A stretch of DNA of 19,627 nucleotides from Methanocorpusculum sp. (lineage in GTDB: Archaea; Halobacteriota; Methanomicrobia; Methanomicrobiales; Methanocorpusculaceae): NCBI GenBank assembly GCA_017622255.1, contig JAGARL010000039.1, forward strand, positions 1 to 19,627, written 5' to 3'. The notes beneath the pieces are model-generated. The model saw only the letters and a list, made by a program, of their open reading frames with translations. It was not told where the DNA came from and did not search any database. The translations under genes and the position numbers were made by a program. Shown here one piece after another: positions 8,673 through 16,495 of the stretch. The number at the start of each line of letters is the position of its first letter. The first letter of the stretch is position 1.

Positions 8673-10103
8673 ATGACAGAGAAGTCTTTAGAGGAAAAAG
8701 TCAACGCAGCCTTAGAGGAAACCCCGGTTGTCGAGGAGACTCCGGAGGTCGCTGAGAAGAAGAGCCGCGCCAAGAAGGCAAAGAAAGAGGAAGAGATTGA
8801 GCTTTCTCCGATTGCCCGCGAGATTCTGTCCTGGAATCTTCCAAAAACCCTCTTTGAGTTAACCAAGAAGTGGGCAGAAGGAAAGACCGAGGAAGAGCTC
8901 GAAGAGCTTGACTTAGACCACCTCCACAAGAGAATCCAGCGTTTAATCGACGAGAACATGCCGGTCTCCACCACTACTGAGCTGGTGAAGATTTTAACCT
9001 CCAAGCACGACGCCGGAAAGGATGTCACTGACGAGCAGTTCGAGGAGATTGTCGCCCGTATCAACCGCGAGTTCCAGATGACCCGTGTCCAGCCGTGTGA
9101 GGCAGTCGGTATCAACGCAGCCCACTCGATTGGTGAACCGGGTACTCAGATGACCATGCGTACGTTCCACTTCGCGGGTGTGGCTGAAATTAACGTTACG
9201 CTCGGTCTTCCGCGTCTCATCGAGATTATGGACGCCAGAAAGGAGCCGTCCACTCCGACGATGACTATCTTCCTCGACGAGGAGTTCCGCGAGAGCCGTG
9301 ACAAGGCACGTGAGGTTTCCTGGAAGATTGAGGCAGCACCGCTTCACGAGTTCGGTGATATCGAAACCGATATCGCAGAGATGTGCGTCTTAGTTCAGGT
9401 GAACAAGGATGTCTGCAAGAAGAGAAAGATTGCCGTATCCGAGGTCCTTGCAAAGGCTCCGCAGAAGATTCGCGACAAGCGTCACTACCGCGAGTTCGAG
9501 GTCGAGACTGATGAGGTTGAGGGTATCTTAAAGTTCATCCCGAAGAATGAGGACTCCTATCAGAACCTCTTCCAGCTTGCAGAGCACGTCAGACAGGTTA
9601 TCGTTCAGGGTATTGACGATATCCGCCGTGTCGTGGTCAGAAAGGAGAACGACGAGTACATTCTCCACACAGAAGGTTCGAACTTAAAGGATGTCTTCGA
9701 AATCGAAGGTGTTGACTGTAAGAGAACCAAGACCAACAACATTGCAGAGATTGCCTCCACCTTAGGTATCGAGGCAGCCCGTGCCGCAACCATCGACGAG
9801 GCATACGCAACCTTAAAGGAACAGGGTATCAGCGTCGACCGCAGACACATTATGTTAGTTGCTGACATCATGTGTATGGACGGCGAAGTCAAGCAGATTG
9901 GTCGTCACGGTATCGCAGGCGAGAAAGAATCGGTTCTTTCCCGTGCAAGTTTCGAAGTTACCGTCAATCACTTACTCGATGCAGCGATTGCCCACGAGTT
10001 CGATGAGCTCTCCGGTGTTACCGAGAACGTTATCGTCGGTCAGCCGATTCAGCTCGGTACCGGTGACGTCAAACTGATGGTGAGAAGAGTCCCACCACAG
10101 TAA
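8673..10103 (+). CDS. rpoA2: DNA-directed RNA polymerase subunit A'' (Rpo1C)
   Basis: 476 aa, the C-terminal third of the largest subunit, carrying the trigger loop and part of the cleft and jaw. Seen: [15 protein letters not shown] (142-156) and [13 protein letters not shown] (157-169), the trigger-loop core; [16 protein letters not shown]; and near the C-terminus [20 protein letters not shown] and [19 protein letters not shown]. Most archaeal A'' proteins are near 380-400 aa, with the trigger-loop block within the first 80 residues. Here it starts near 142, so roughly 70-90 extra residues lie at the N-terminus, including a Lys/Glu-rich, probably disordered stretch (21-43). Residue 151 is His where nearly all polymerases have Gln. 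A strong GGAGG lies about 10 bases before the ATG, one base after the rpoA' stop. Confidence 0.95.
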   Translation: MTEKSLEEKVNAALEETPVVEETPEVAEKKSRAKKAKKEEEIELSPIAREILSWNLPKTLFELTKKWAEGKTEEELEELDLDHLHKRIQRLIDENMPVSTTTELVKILTSKHDAGKDVTDEQFEEIVARINREFQMTRVQPCEAVGINAAHSIGEPGTQMTMRTFHFAGVAEINVTLGLPRLIEIMDARKEPSTPTMTIFLDEEFRESRDKAREVSWKIEAAPLHEFGDIETDIAEMCVLVQVNKDVCKKRKIAVSEVLAKAPQKIRDKRHYREFEVETDEVEGILKFIPKNEDSYQNLFQLAEHVRQVIVQGIDDIRRVVVRKENDEYILHTEGSNLKDVFEIEGVDCKRTKTNNIAEIASTLGIEAARAATIDEAYATLKEQGISVDRRHIMLVADIMCMDGEVKQIGRHGIAGEKESVLSRASFEVTVNHLLDAAIAHEFDELSGVTENVIVGQPIQLGTGDVKLMVRRVPPQ

Positions 10104-10120
10104 TTCTTTTTTTTTTATTT
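10104..10120 (+). terminator. T-tract terminator of the RNA polymerase operon
   Basis: Directly after the rpoA'' stop the plus strand has ten consecutive T (10107-10116) followed by ATTTAG. There is no clear hairpin, which is normal for archaeal T-tract termination. No plus-strand gene follows for 3 kb, so the operon ends here. Confidence 0.7.
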
Positions 10121-10241
10121 AGTTTGTTTATTGGGCGTTTTTGTTTGTGCTTAGCGTAGCCGCGACTCACGCGGTGGTAATATCTTCTGTTTGTATAAAT
10201 ACAGATGGGAAAGAATTAAAAAAAAGAAGATGGTGTTGGAA
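10121..10241. other. Convergent intergenic spacer
   Basis: Spacer between the end of the RNA polymerase operon (+) and the end of the purD-argF-aldolase operon (-). It contains a small hairpin CCGCG-ACTCA-CGCGG (10160-10174), a TATA-like TGTATAAATACA near 10193-10204 with no gene to serve, and an A-run (10218-10225) that reads as a T-tract on the minus strand. Confidence 0.5.
10211..10230 (-). terminator. T-tract terminator of the purD-argF-aldolase operon
   Basis: On the minus strand the sequence CTTCTTTTTTTTAATTC lies shortly after the duplicated aldolase tail. A run of eight T is a plausible archaeal terminator and faces the rpo operon terminator about 100 bases away. Confidence 0.55.
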
Positions 10242-10286
10242 TTACTGCATCGTCTTCAGTAAATACAGCACCTTACAGCAATCTGC
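10242..10286 (-). pseudogene. Remnant copy of the aldolase C-terminal coding end
   Basis: The minus strand encodes ADCCKVLYLLKTMQ-stop, duplicating the last residues of the aldolase just upstream (EHCCKVLYLLKTMQ-stop, 10345-10389), 103 bases away and in a different frame. From the first TGC to the stop, 33 of 39 bases match. All six differences lie in four codons and are synonymous. The copy's frame stays open for about 38 codons back to 10358, but has no start codon in a sensible context. I read it as the 3' remnant of a second, diverged aldolase gene whose body was lost by recombination. Alternatives are a tail duplication or a displaced original end. Confidence 0.6.
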
Positions 10287-10344
10287 CCCGCGCCCGTATG
10301 CCCGCGACGCCTGTGAGGCATGCACCTGCGGCTTAGCCTCAGGG

Positions 10345-10890
10345 TTACTGCATTGTCTTTAACAGATACAGCACTTTACAGCAATGCTCCGCAAGTGAGG
10401 TAAAGAGATATGCCTCGTCCAGCGATTTTCCCGCAGCGAAGGTGCCGTGGCCTTTAGCGATGACAACCTTCGAGGTGCAGAGCGCATCAGCTACCGCATC
10501 GGCTAATGCCTGCGAACCGCAGGCGCCTTCCACCACCGGAATCTCCGAAGCGAAAAGCTGTCCCTCGCTGTCAACGGTTCTAATGGTATCATAGAGAAGC
10601 GAAAGCGCTACGGCATGCTGAGGATGGGCATGCACAACAGCCTCGTGCTCCGTTGCATTGTAAACCGCGGTATGTACCCGCCATTCACTGGATGCTCCGG
10701 GCGTCATTCTCCCGTTTCTCGGCATTAAGACCAACTCTGCCGGCTCTGCATCGAGATACGAACCGGTGCGGGTAATGAAATACCCTTCCGGCGTGAGTCT
10801 GCTCATATTGCCGAAGTTGCCGCCGACCAAATGCTCGGAAAACAGCCGGCGACCAATACGGGTAAACTCTGCCTGCGTCTCAAAGTTCAT
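10345..10890 (-). CDS. fucA: Class II aldolase/adducin family protein (fuculose-phosphate aldolase-like)
   Basis: 181 aa, the usual size of small zinc-dependent class II aldolases (FucA/AraD type), which cleave or join sugar phosphates through a DHAP enediolate. Seen: GNFGN (24-28), the phosphate-binding loop; TRTGS (40-44); SSEWRVH with catalytic-type E69; HAH (H87, H89) and GHG (H148) as zinc ligands. In Methanocaldococcus the homologue makes lactaldehyde, thought to supply lactate for coenzyme F420; the same role here is inference from family and lineage. Its start overlaps the end of argF by 11 bases and I see no Shine-Dalgarno, so translation is probably coupled. It is the last gene of the purD-argF unit. 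The 3' end exists in a second, broken copy downstream. Exact substrate is uncertain. Confidence 0.88.
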   Translation of the reverse strand: MNFETQAEFTRIGRRLFSEHLVGGNFGNMSRLTPEGYFITRTGSYLDAEPAELVLMPRNGRMTPGASSEWRVHTAVYNATEHEAVVHAHPQHAVALSLLYDTIRTVDSEGQLFASEIPVVEGACGSQALADAVADALCTSKVVIAKGHGTFAAGKSLDEAYLFTSLAEHCCKVLYLLKTMQ

Positions 10891-11794
10891 GGTTTAACAG
10901 GCGGACGAGAATTGCCTTCTGGGCGTGCAGTCTGTTCTCTGCCTGATCCCAGACACCGCTCTGCAGCGAGTCGATAACATCATCCGTAATCTCCTCGCCT
11001 CTGTGTGCCGGCAGACAGTGGAGAACCAGCGCATCGTCGGCAGCTTTTTTCAGCAGGTCCATGTTTAACTGGTAGCCGACAAAGTCCTTCAGCTTCTCAT
11101 CCTTGATGTCCTCTTCTCCCATGGAAATCCAGGTGTCGGTATAGATTGCGTGGGAATCTCTGACCGCATCAACCGGGTCATCGTAGAACACGACCTTTCC
11201 GCCGTTCTCTTTTGCAAAAGAAACCGCCTCCGGGTCCGGCTCGTATCCTTTCGGCGTACTGACCGCGATTTCCATTCCGGTCTGCACCGAGGCCATGATA
11301 AGAGAGTTTGCCACATTGTTTCCATCACCAATCCAGGCAATGCGCAGACCGTCTAACTCGCCGAACTTCTCCTTCAGCGTTAAGGAGTCAGCCATAATCT
11401 GGCATGGGTGTTCCTTGTCGGATAATGCGTTGATGACCGGAATGCTGGCGTATTTTGCAAACTCGGTAATCGTCTCATGCTTGTAGGTACGCATGATAAC
11501 ACCCTGCAGGAAACGCGACATTACTCGTGCTGTATCCGGCACCGTCTCTCCGCGGCCGAGCTGGGTGTCTTTGGAGTTTAAGTAGAGAGCGTACCCTCCA
11601 AGCTCATGCATTCCCACATCGAAGGAGATACGGGTTCTGGTGGATGCCTTCTCGAAAATCATACCGAGGTTCTTTCCGGCAAGATACGGATGCGGAACGC
11701 CTGCGGAGCGCTGGCGTTTCATCCGGGCGGCGAGGGTTAAGATATCATCGTATGCCTCAGGGGTGAGGTCAGAGATAGAGAGAAAATCCTTCAT
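10880..11794 (-). CDS. argF: Ornithine carbamoyltransferase
   Basis: 304 aa, of normal length. Catalyses carbamoyl phosphate + ornithine to citrulline in arginine synthesis, in the cytoplasm. Carbamoyl-phosphate motif STRTR at residues 51-55; HPCQ at 129-132; ornithine-binding DTWISMG (220-226) with the SMG signature that separates OTCases from aspartate carbamoyltransferases; HCLPAHRGEE (259-268) with the active-site cysteine C260. The N-terminal half (polar carbamoyl-phosphate domain) and the C-terminal half (IAWIGDGNNVANS at 152-164, ornithine domain) are both complete. The ATG lies two bases after the purD stop, with GAGGAA inside the purD end as ribosome-binding site, so the two are co-transcribed. 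The next gene overlaps its end by 11 bases. Confidence 0.97.
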   Translation of the reverse strand: MKDFLSISDLTPEAYDDILTLAARMKRQRSAGVPHPYLAGKNLGMIFEKASTRTRISFDVGMHELGGYALYLNSKDTQLGRGETVPDTARVMSRFLQGVIMRTYKHETITEFAKYASIPVINALSDKEHPCQIMADSLTLKEKFGELDGLRIAWIGDGNNVANSLIMASVQTGMEIAVSTPKGYEPDPEAVSFAKENGGKVVFYDDPVDAVRDSHAIYTDTWISMGEEDIKDEKLKDFVGYQLNMDLLKKAADDALVLHCLPAHRGEEITDDVIDSLQSGVWDQAENRLHAQKAILVRLLNHEL

Positions 11795-11796
11795 GC

Positions 11797-13089
11797 TTAC
11801 TTCCTCAGCTCATCCATGTGAGCAATGCGTTTTGCAAAGAGTGCGGCAGTTCCAATATCGCTTCTGTAGCGGACGTTTCCGCTGACATTCTTACAGGCGG
11901 CCTCTGCATACTTCTCCGCCTCCTCGAGAGAGTCGCCGACACCGACATATGCCATCGTGCGGGAGGTGATGGTCTCTAAAACACCGTTGTTCTCCACAAC
12001 GTTTGCATAGTAGAGGACCGTGTTGTCTGCAGCCCCGGTGGTGATTGGGTCTCCGGCGTGCGGTGCATCCGGATATCCGGTCGGGACAAGGTACTTGCAG
12101 ACGGTTGCCTTCTTTGCAAAAGAGACGTCCTCTGCCGCAAGACAGCCTTCTGCAATGTGCTCGGCAATAACGGCAAAATCAGCGTCGAGAAGGGTTAAGA
12201 CATTCATTGCCTCCGGGTCGCCGAAGCGTGCGTTGAACTCGATGACCTTCGGGCCGTCTCTGGTGTTCATGAACTGACCGTAGAGAATTCCCTGGTACGG
12301 GCATCCCTCAGCGGCAAGGGCTGCAACGGTCTCCTTCATGATAGTGAATGCCGCATCATAGTCTGCGTCGGAGACGAACGGGAACTTGTGGGTCTCAAGA
12401 GAGTACGAGCCCATTCCGCCGGTGTTTGGTCCGACATCGCCTTCGAATGCACGCTTGTGGTCCTGCACAAGAGGCATTGGAACAAGAGTCTTTCCGTCGG
12501 TGAAGGCCATTAAAGTGAACTCTTCACCGAGCAGGCGCTCTTCCAAGATAATCTCCTGGTCCTTGAGGGTTAAGGCATATTCAACAGCGCCATCCCGGTC
12601 CACCTGTTCACCCATGACTTTGACGCCTTTGCCGCCGGTAAGTCCGGTTGGTTTTACGGCAAGCTCTCCTTCATAGGAGCGGATATATTCTGCCGCCTCT
12701 TCCGGGGTTTTACAAATCTTATATCCGGGGCATCCGGCAATGCCGTGCTTCTGCATCAGCTCCCGGCAGAATCCCTTGTCGGTCTCGATTCTTGCTGCAT
12801 CCTTCTTTGGTCCCACACAGCCGATTCCGGCTTTTGCAAGAGCATCTGCAAGACCTGCCTGCAGCGGTGCTTCAGGTCCTATTACGGCGTATTTGATATT
12901 GTGCTGTTTTGCGAAGTCAACAACTGCTTCCACATCGGTCTCTGCGTGGAGGAAAACCTCACGGGCAAGTTTTGCGATTCCCGGGTTCTTCTTTCCCATT
13001 ACACTGTAGAGCTCAACATCGCTGTTTCTACACAGTGCTGCACAGATTGCATGTTCTCGTCCGCCGCCTCCGGCAACAAGGATTTTCAT
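11797..13089 (-). CDS. purD: Phosphoribosylamine-glycine ligase (GAR synthetase)
   Basis: 430 aa, a complete ATP-grasp enzyme making GAR from phosphoribosylamine, glycine and ATP, the second step of de novo purine synthesis. Seen: N-terminal GGGGREHAI (7-15), the PurD signature; IGPEAPL (70-76); ATP-grasp glycine loop [10 protein letters not shown] (147-156); [17 protein letters not shown] (211-227), the classical GARS motif; metal-binding [10 protein letters not shown] (284-293); and the C-terminal domain 330-430. The ATG at 13089 is the only sensible start; AGGGA very close upstream is a weak ribosome site. It heads a three-gene minus-strand unit with argF and the aldolase. The divergent promoter region with argD lies immediately upstream. 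Purine and arginine genes share no direct pathway step here, so the grouping may simply be co-expression. Confidence 0.97.
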   Translation of the reverse strand: MKILVAGGGGREHAICAALCRNSDVELYSVMGKKNPGIAKLAREVFLHAETDVEAVVDFAKQHNIKYAVIGPEAPLQAGLADALAKAGIGCVGPKKDAARIETDKGFCRELMQKHGIAGCPGYKICKTPEEAAEYIRSYEGELAVKPTGLTGGKGVKVMGEQVDRDGAVEYALTLKDQEIILEERLLGEEFTLMAFTDGKTLVPMPLVQDHKRAFEGDVGPNTGGMGSYSLETHKFPFVSDADYDAAFTIMKETVAALAAEGCPYQGILYGQFMNTRDGPKVIEFNARFGDPEAMNVLTLLDADFAVIAEHIAEGCLAAEDVSFAKKATVCKYLVPTGYPDAPHAGDPITTGAADNTVLYYANVVENNGVLETITSRTMAYVGVGDSLEEAEKYAEAACKNVSGNVRYRSDIGTAALFAKRIAHMDELRK

Positions 13090-13199
13090 ATCCCTATATG
13101 TTGGCCTTACTATATCAAAAATGTTTACGCACTCGTCCCTCCGACGCCTATAAACACTTCAAGCGCAAAATTATACACATAAATTGGAAAGCACAAAAA
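13090..13199. promoter_or_regulatory. Divergent promoter region of purD and argD
   Basis: 110-base intergenic region. For argD (+), TATAAA at 13149-13154 within CCTATAAACAC is a good box A, placing transcription start near 13175 and leaving a leader of about 25 bases. For purD (-), TTTTTGATATAG (around 13107-13118 on the complement) or the reverse reading of the same element, GTTTATAGG, could serve. No operator-like palindrome stands out. Confidence 0.55.
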
Positions 13200-14330
13200 A
13201 TGACGTACAAAGAACTTGACGCTCAGTATTTCATGCCCTGCTTTGGACGGTCGATGCAGATTGTCAAAGGAGAAGGATGTACGGTTTTCGATGACGCCGG
13301 AAACGCATATCTTGATCTGGTGGCAGGAATCGCTGTCTGCAGTACGGGACACTGCCACCCGAAAGTGGTTGAAGCCATCTGTTCCCAGGCGCAGAAGTTA
13401 ATCCACTGTTCCAACCTCTACTATATCGAAGGCCAGGCAGAGCTTGCAGAGAAGCTCTCCAAGGCATCCGGCATGGGAAAGGTCTTCTTCGGAAACAGCG
13501 GAGCCGAGGCAAACGAAGCCGCTCTGAAACTTGCCAAGGTCCGCTCCGGCCGCAGGAACTTTGTCTCCTTTACCCACGACTTCCACGGACGAACGATTGG
13601 AACGCTTTCGGTCACCCACAAACCGGCAATCCGCGAACCGTTTGAGCCGCTTGGAACGCCGTGCACCTTTGCCGAGTACGGAGACCTGGAAGACCTCAAA
13701 AACCGCGTAACCAAAGAGACCGCCGCAGTCATTCTCGAACCAATCCAGGGAGAGACCGGTGTCATCATTCCGGATGACGATTTCCTGCCGGGAGTCCGCG
13801 ACATCTGTGATGATGCAGGCGCCTACATGATTGTCGATGAGGTCCAGACCGGTATGGGCAGAACCGGTGAATGGTTTGCCTTCCAGCACAGCAAGGTTGA
13901 ACCGGATATCATCTCCCTTGCAAAAGGCATCGCCTCCGGATTCCCGATGGGCGCAATCATTGCCCGCGAAGGCCTGGAGTTTACCAGAAGCGAGCATGGC
14001 AGTACTTTTGCCGGAGGACCGGTTGCCTGTGCCGCCGGTCTTGCAACCTATGACGTCATCTCCGCTGTGCTTCCGCAAGTCTCTGCCAAGGGTGAACTCT
14101 TCCGCGAAGGTCTTGCCCGCTTTAACCCGCGTGTCCGCGGTTTAATGGTCGGATTTACCATCGGCGACCGTGCTGCAGAGCTTGCCGCTGAGTGTCAGAA
14201 CCACGGTGTCTTAATCAATGTCGCCGCAGACGGCAACATCCGTCTGGTGCCGCCGCTTGTCATCTCCGCAGAAGAGATTGCCCGCGCTGTTGAGGTCATC
14301 AATGAAGCCGCAGATACGCTCGGAATTTAA
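13200..14330 (+). CDS. argD: Acetylornithine aminotransferase (class III, PLP)
   Basis: 376 aa, PLP-dependent class III transaminase that makes N-acetylornithine from N-acetylglutamate semialdehyde and glutamate, in arginine synthesis; family members may also act in lysine pathways. Seen: substrate/PLP block GNSGAEANEAA (98-108), FTHDFHGRT (124-132), DEVQTGMGRTG (213-223) with the PLP-ring aspartate, Schiff-base lysine K242 in SLAKGIASGFPMG, and EHGSTFAGGPVACAA (265-279). I chose ATG 13200 (MTYKELDAQY), the family start; the frame continues 97 codons further upstream only because it shadows purD and the promoter. It is the first gene of a four-gene plus-strand chain; hisC begins inside its last 29 bases. 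ArgD over LysJ or ornithine aminotransferase rests on overall similarity and on argF being nearby. Confidence 0.93.
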   Translation: MTYKELDAQYFMPCFGRSMQIVKGEGCTVFDDAGNAYLDLVAGIAVCSTGHCHPKVVEAICSQAQKLIHCSNLYYIEGQAELAEKLSKASGMGKVFFGNSGAEANEAALKLAKVRSGRRNFVSFTHDFHGRTIGTLSVTHKPAIREPFEPLGTPCTFAEYGDLEDLKNRVTKETAAVILEPIQGETGVIIPDDDFLPGVRDICDDAGAYMIVDEVQTGMGRTGEWFAFQHSKVEPDIISLAKGIASGFPMGAIIAREGLEFTRSEHGSTFAGGPVACAAGLATYDVISAVLPQVSAKGELFREGLARFNPRVRGLMVGFTIGDRAAELAAECQNHGVLINVAADGNIRLVPPLVISAEEIARAVEVINEAADTLGI

Positions 14331-15360
14331 CGGGAAAGGATATGTCTATGCGGCCTCTGCCGCTGACATCGCCAAAGAGACCGGGTTTGACAAAATTGCC
14401 CGTTTAGCGTCCAACGAAAACCCGTTTGAGCCGTCGCCGGCAATCCGGGAAGCGGCTGCCGCGGCACTGACAGACATCAACCGCTACCCTGACCCGTCGT
14501 CTGCAAAAATCCGCGAAGCCATCCGCCGGCACATCTATGATGCGCCGGTTGTCGTCTCCGGCTCCGGCATGGACGGGGTAATCGAGACGGTTATCCGTGT
14601 CGTCGTCGCACCGGGAGATACCGTTGCTGTTGCATCTCCGACCTTCTCGGTCTACGGTCTTGCCGCAAAGGCGGCCTCGGCAAACATTGTCAACATCCCG
14701 GCAAAGGAGGATTTCACCATTGATGTGGATGCCTTCATCAGCGGTGCAATGGATGCAAAGCTTTCCTTCCTCTGCACTCCGAACAATCCGACCGGAACGA
14801 CCGTCCCGGCAGAAGATGTGGAAAAGATTCTGCAGAATATCAACGGTTTCCTCTTCCTCGACTGTGCGTACATCGAGTTCGCGGATGAGGATTACTACCG
14901 CCTGCTTTCCTACGATAATCTCATCATCGGCAGAACGCTTTCCAAAGTCTACGGTCTTGCCGGTCTTCGCATCGGCTATGCCTTTGTTCCGGAATGGTTC
15001 GTCGGCCCCTACATGGCAGGGGTCACGCCGTTTTCCTTAAACTGCGTCTCGGAAGCGGCAGGAACCGCGGCTCTTGAAAATCCGGAATGCCGTGATGCGT
15101 TAGTCTCCCATGTGCGTTCCTGGAGAAAACGTTTCGAAGCGGAAATCCCCTTCCCGGTGCTTCCAAGCGGGGCAAACTTTGTGCTTATCAACACCGCCCC
15201 GATTTTAAGCGATGATGCGGTGAAGCAGTTCCAGAAAAAGGGAGTTCTTGTTCGTTCCTGTTCCAGTTTCCCGGGTCTTGGAGACACGTATGTCCGCGTC
15301 TCTATCGGAGACGACTGGGAAAACGAGCGCTTCCTTGCGGCGGTGAAGGAGCTGTGTTAA
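14302..15360 (+). CDS. hisC: Histidinol-phosphate aminotransferase
   Basis: 352 aa class I/II PLP transaminase converting imidazole acetol phosphate to histidinol phosphate in histidine synthesis. Seen: GKGYVYAASAADIAKETGFD and the hallmark LASNENPFEPSP (35-46); RYPDPSSAKIREAI (61-74); ASPTFSVYG (111-119); NPTGT (162-166); D187-x-AY; PLP lysine K215 in SKVYGLAGLRIGYA; and R332 in VRVSIG for the substrate carboxylate/phosphate. I chose ATG 14302 because GAGGT lies a few bases upstream and the N-terminus then matches archaeal HisC. A longer frame back to 14218 only shadows argD. It overlaps argD by 29 bases and the following kinase by 7, so translation is tightly coupled. Related aromatic or CobD-type enzymes are less likely given the SNENPF motif. 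Confidence 0.93.
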   Translation: MKPQIRSEFNGKGYVYAASAADIAKETGFDKIARLASNENPFEPSPAIREAAAAALTDINRYPDPSSAKIREAIRRHIYDAPVVVSGSGMDGVIETVIRVVVAPGDTVAVASPTFSVYGLAAKAASANIVNIPAKEDFTIDVDAFISGAMDAKLSFLCTPNNPTGTTVPAEDVEKILQNINGFLFLDCAYIEFADEDYYRLLSYDNLIIGRTLSKVYGLAGLRIGYAFVPEWFVGPYMAGVTPFSLNCVSEAAGTAALENPECRDALVSHVRSWRKRFEAEIPFPVLPSGANFVLINTAPILSDDAVKQFQKKGVLVRSCSSFPGLGDTYVRVSIGDDWENERFLAAVKELC

Positions 15361-15863
15361 TCGGTATCACCGGAACGCCCGGAACCGGCAAGACCTCAGT
15401 TGCCGAAGCGCTTCGCAGACGCGGGCATGCTGTCCTTGACCTGAAGACAACGGTTGCTCCCTATGTTCTCGAGCATGATGATGAGATGGGGGCAGACGTG
15501 GTGGATGTCGAGGCGTGGGCTGAGGCATATGCTGACCTCGACGGGTTTGTCGAGGGGGCAATTTCTCATTATCTCCCGTGCGAGAAGGTTATCATTCTCC
15601 GCTGCCGCCCGGATGTTCTGGAAAAGCGTCTGACTCCCCGCGGATACTCTGCGGCAAAGATTCGCGAGAACGCCGAAGCAGAGGCCCTGGATGTTATCTT
15701 AATCGAGACGGCGGATGCTTTTGCGACAGAACAAATATATGAAATTGATACCACATTTATAGATAGTGAAACGGCAGCGGATATGATTCTCGCCTTCGCA
15801 GAAGACAAGGTCCCTGCTTCGTTCGGTTCTTTAGACTGGTCGGAATACGTGATGTCATTATGA
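15354..15863 (+). CDS. Adenylate kinase 6/Fap7-like nucleotide kinase (putative adenylate kinase)
   Basis: 169-aa P-loop kinase of the AK6/Fap7 type, annotated in archaea as putative adenylate kinase. In yeast and archaea the family also acts in maturation of the small ribosomal subunit, binding Rps14/uS11. Seen: Walker A GTPGTGKT at 7-14, short NMP-binding segment, SHYLP (71-75), the base/phosphate block VIILRCRPDVLEKRL (79-93), the lid-like RGYSAAKIREN (96-106), and NAEAEALDVILIE (106-118), characteristic of AK6. The start is GTG 15354, overlapping hisC by 7 bases; AAGGAG (15346-15351) ends only two bases before it, closer than usual, and no ATG alternative exists before the P-loop. Its stop overlaps the next gene by four bases. 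An AT-rich patch at 15726-15775 inside it contains TTTATAGA and could act as an internal promoter. Confidence 0.88.
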   Translation: MLIGITGTPGTGKTSVAEALRRRGHAVLDLKTTVAPYVLEHDDEMGADVVDVEAWAEAYADLDGFVEGAISHYLPCEKVIILRCRPDVLEKRLTPRGYSAAKIRENAEAEALDVILIETADAFATEQIYEIDTTFIDSETAADMILAFAEDKVPASFGSLDWSEYVMSL

Positions 15864-16495
15864 GTCTTGAATCTCTTCGTCCCAAAATCCAGTGGTTCTT
15901 AACCCCTACTGCACGGTTCTTTTCCAAACTGCCGGTTACGCCGAATATGTGGAGCGTTATTTCGCTCTTCTGTGCGTTTGCGGCAGGATTTGCGTTTGCG
16001 TTCGGCTATCCGCTGCTTGGTGTGCTTTTTGTTGTGCTGAATGCCTGTCTTGATGTCTTAGACGGGGCGCTTGCCCGCTATATGGGTATCGCAAGCCCGG
16101 TCGGCGATTATCTGGACCATGTTTTTGACCGCTATGCAGATACTGCGATAGTTATTGGTATCCTGGCCTGGGGTGTCCAGGTATGGAGCTGTCCGGTCCC
16201 GGCATGGGTTATCGGTATTTTTGCAATTACCGGCGTTCTGCTTTCTTCCTATATGGGAACGCAGGCACAGGCTGTCGGTATGAAGAGAAACTACGGCGGT
16301 ATTCTCGGCAGAGCAGACAGACTTATCCTGCTGACTGTGCTTGGTATCGCTGAGTTCTTCTTCCCGAACCCGATTTTCTTCGGTTTGACGTTCCTTGGAT
16401 GGCTGCTTGTTATCTACGGTCTCTTTGGACATATCACGGCAGTTCAGCGCTTTGTTATGGGAATCAAAGAGCTGAATGCACAGTACCGGAAGTAA
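15860..16495 (+). CDS. CDP-alcohol phosphatidyltransferase, probably archaetidylinositol-phosphate synthase type
   Basis: 211-aa integral membrane enzyme that transfers an alcohol head group onto a CDP-activated archaeal lipid (CDP-archaeol). The full family motif DxxDGxxAR-x8-GxxxDxxxD is present: D65, D68, G69, A72, R73, G82, D86 and D90, which bind the metals and CDP. About six hydrophobic segments are visible (roughly 30-48, 51-63, 95-110, 114-130, 154-167, 172-192). The GRADR block (150-154) after the fourth segment resembles archaetidylinositol-phosphate synthases, which use inositol phosphate. Archaetidylserine or archaetidylglycerol synthase remain possible, so I give no symbol. It starts in a 4-base ATGA overlap with the kinase gene and is the last gene of the argD unit. 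Its stop codon lies in the loop of a terminator hairpin. Confidence 0.88.
   Translation: MSLESLRPKIQWFLTPTARFFSKLPVTPNMWSVISLFCAFAAGFAFAFGYPLLGVLFVVLNACLDVLDGALARYMGIASPVGDYLDHVFDRYADTAIVIGILAWGVQVWSCPVPAWVIGIFAITGVLLSSYMGTQAQAVGMKRNYGGILGRADRLILLTVLGIAEFFFPNPIFFGLTFLGWLLVIYGLFGHITAVQRFVMGIKELNAQYRK

Noticed and set aside
10190..10205. TATA-like element in the convergent spacer as a promoter
   Set aside because: There is no gene downstream on either strand within a suitable distance; it probably matches by chance between two terminators.
13398..14078. 226-codon minus-strand open frame
   Set aside because: Antisense to argD, which carries all catalytic motifs; no recognisable domain in the shadow.
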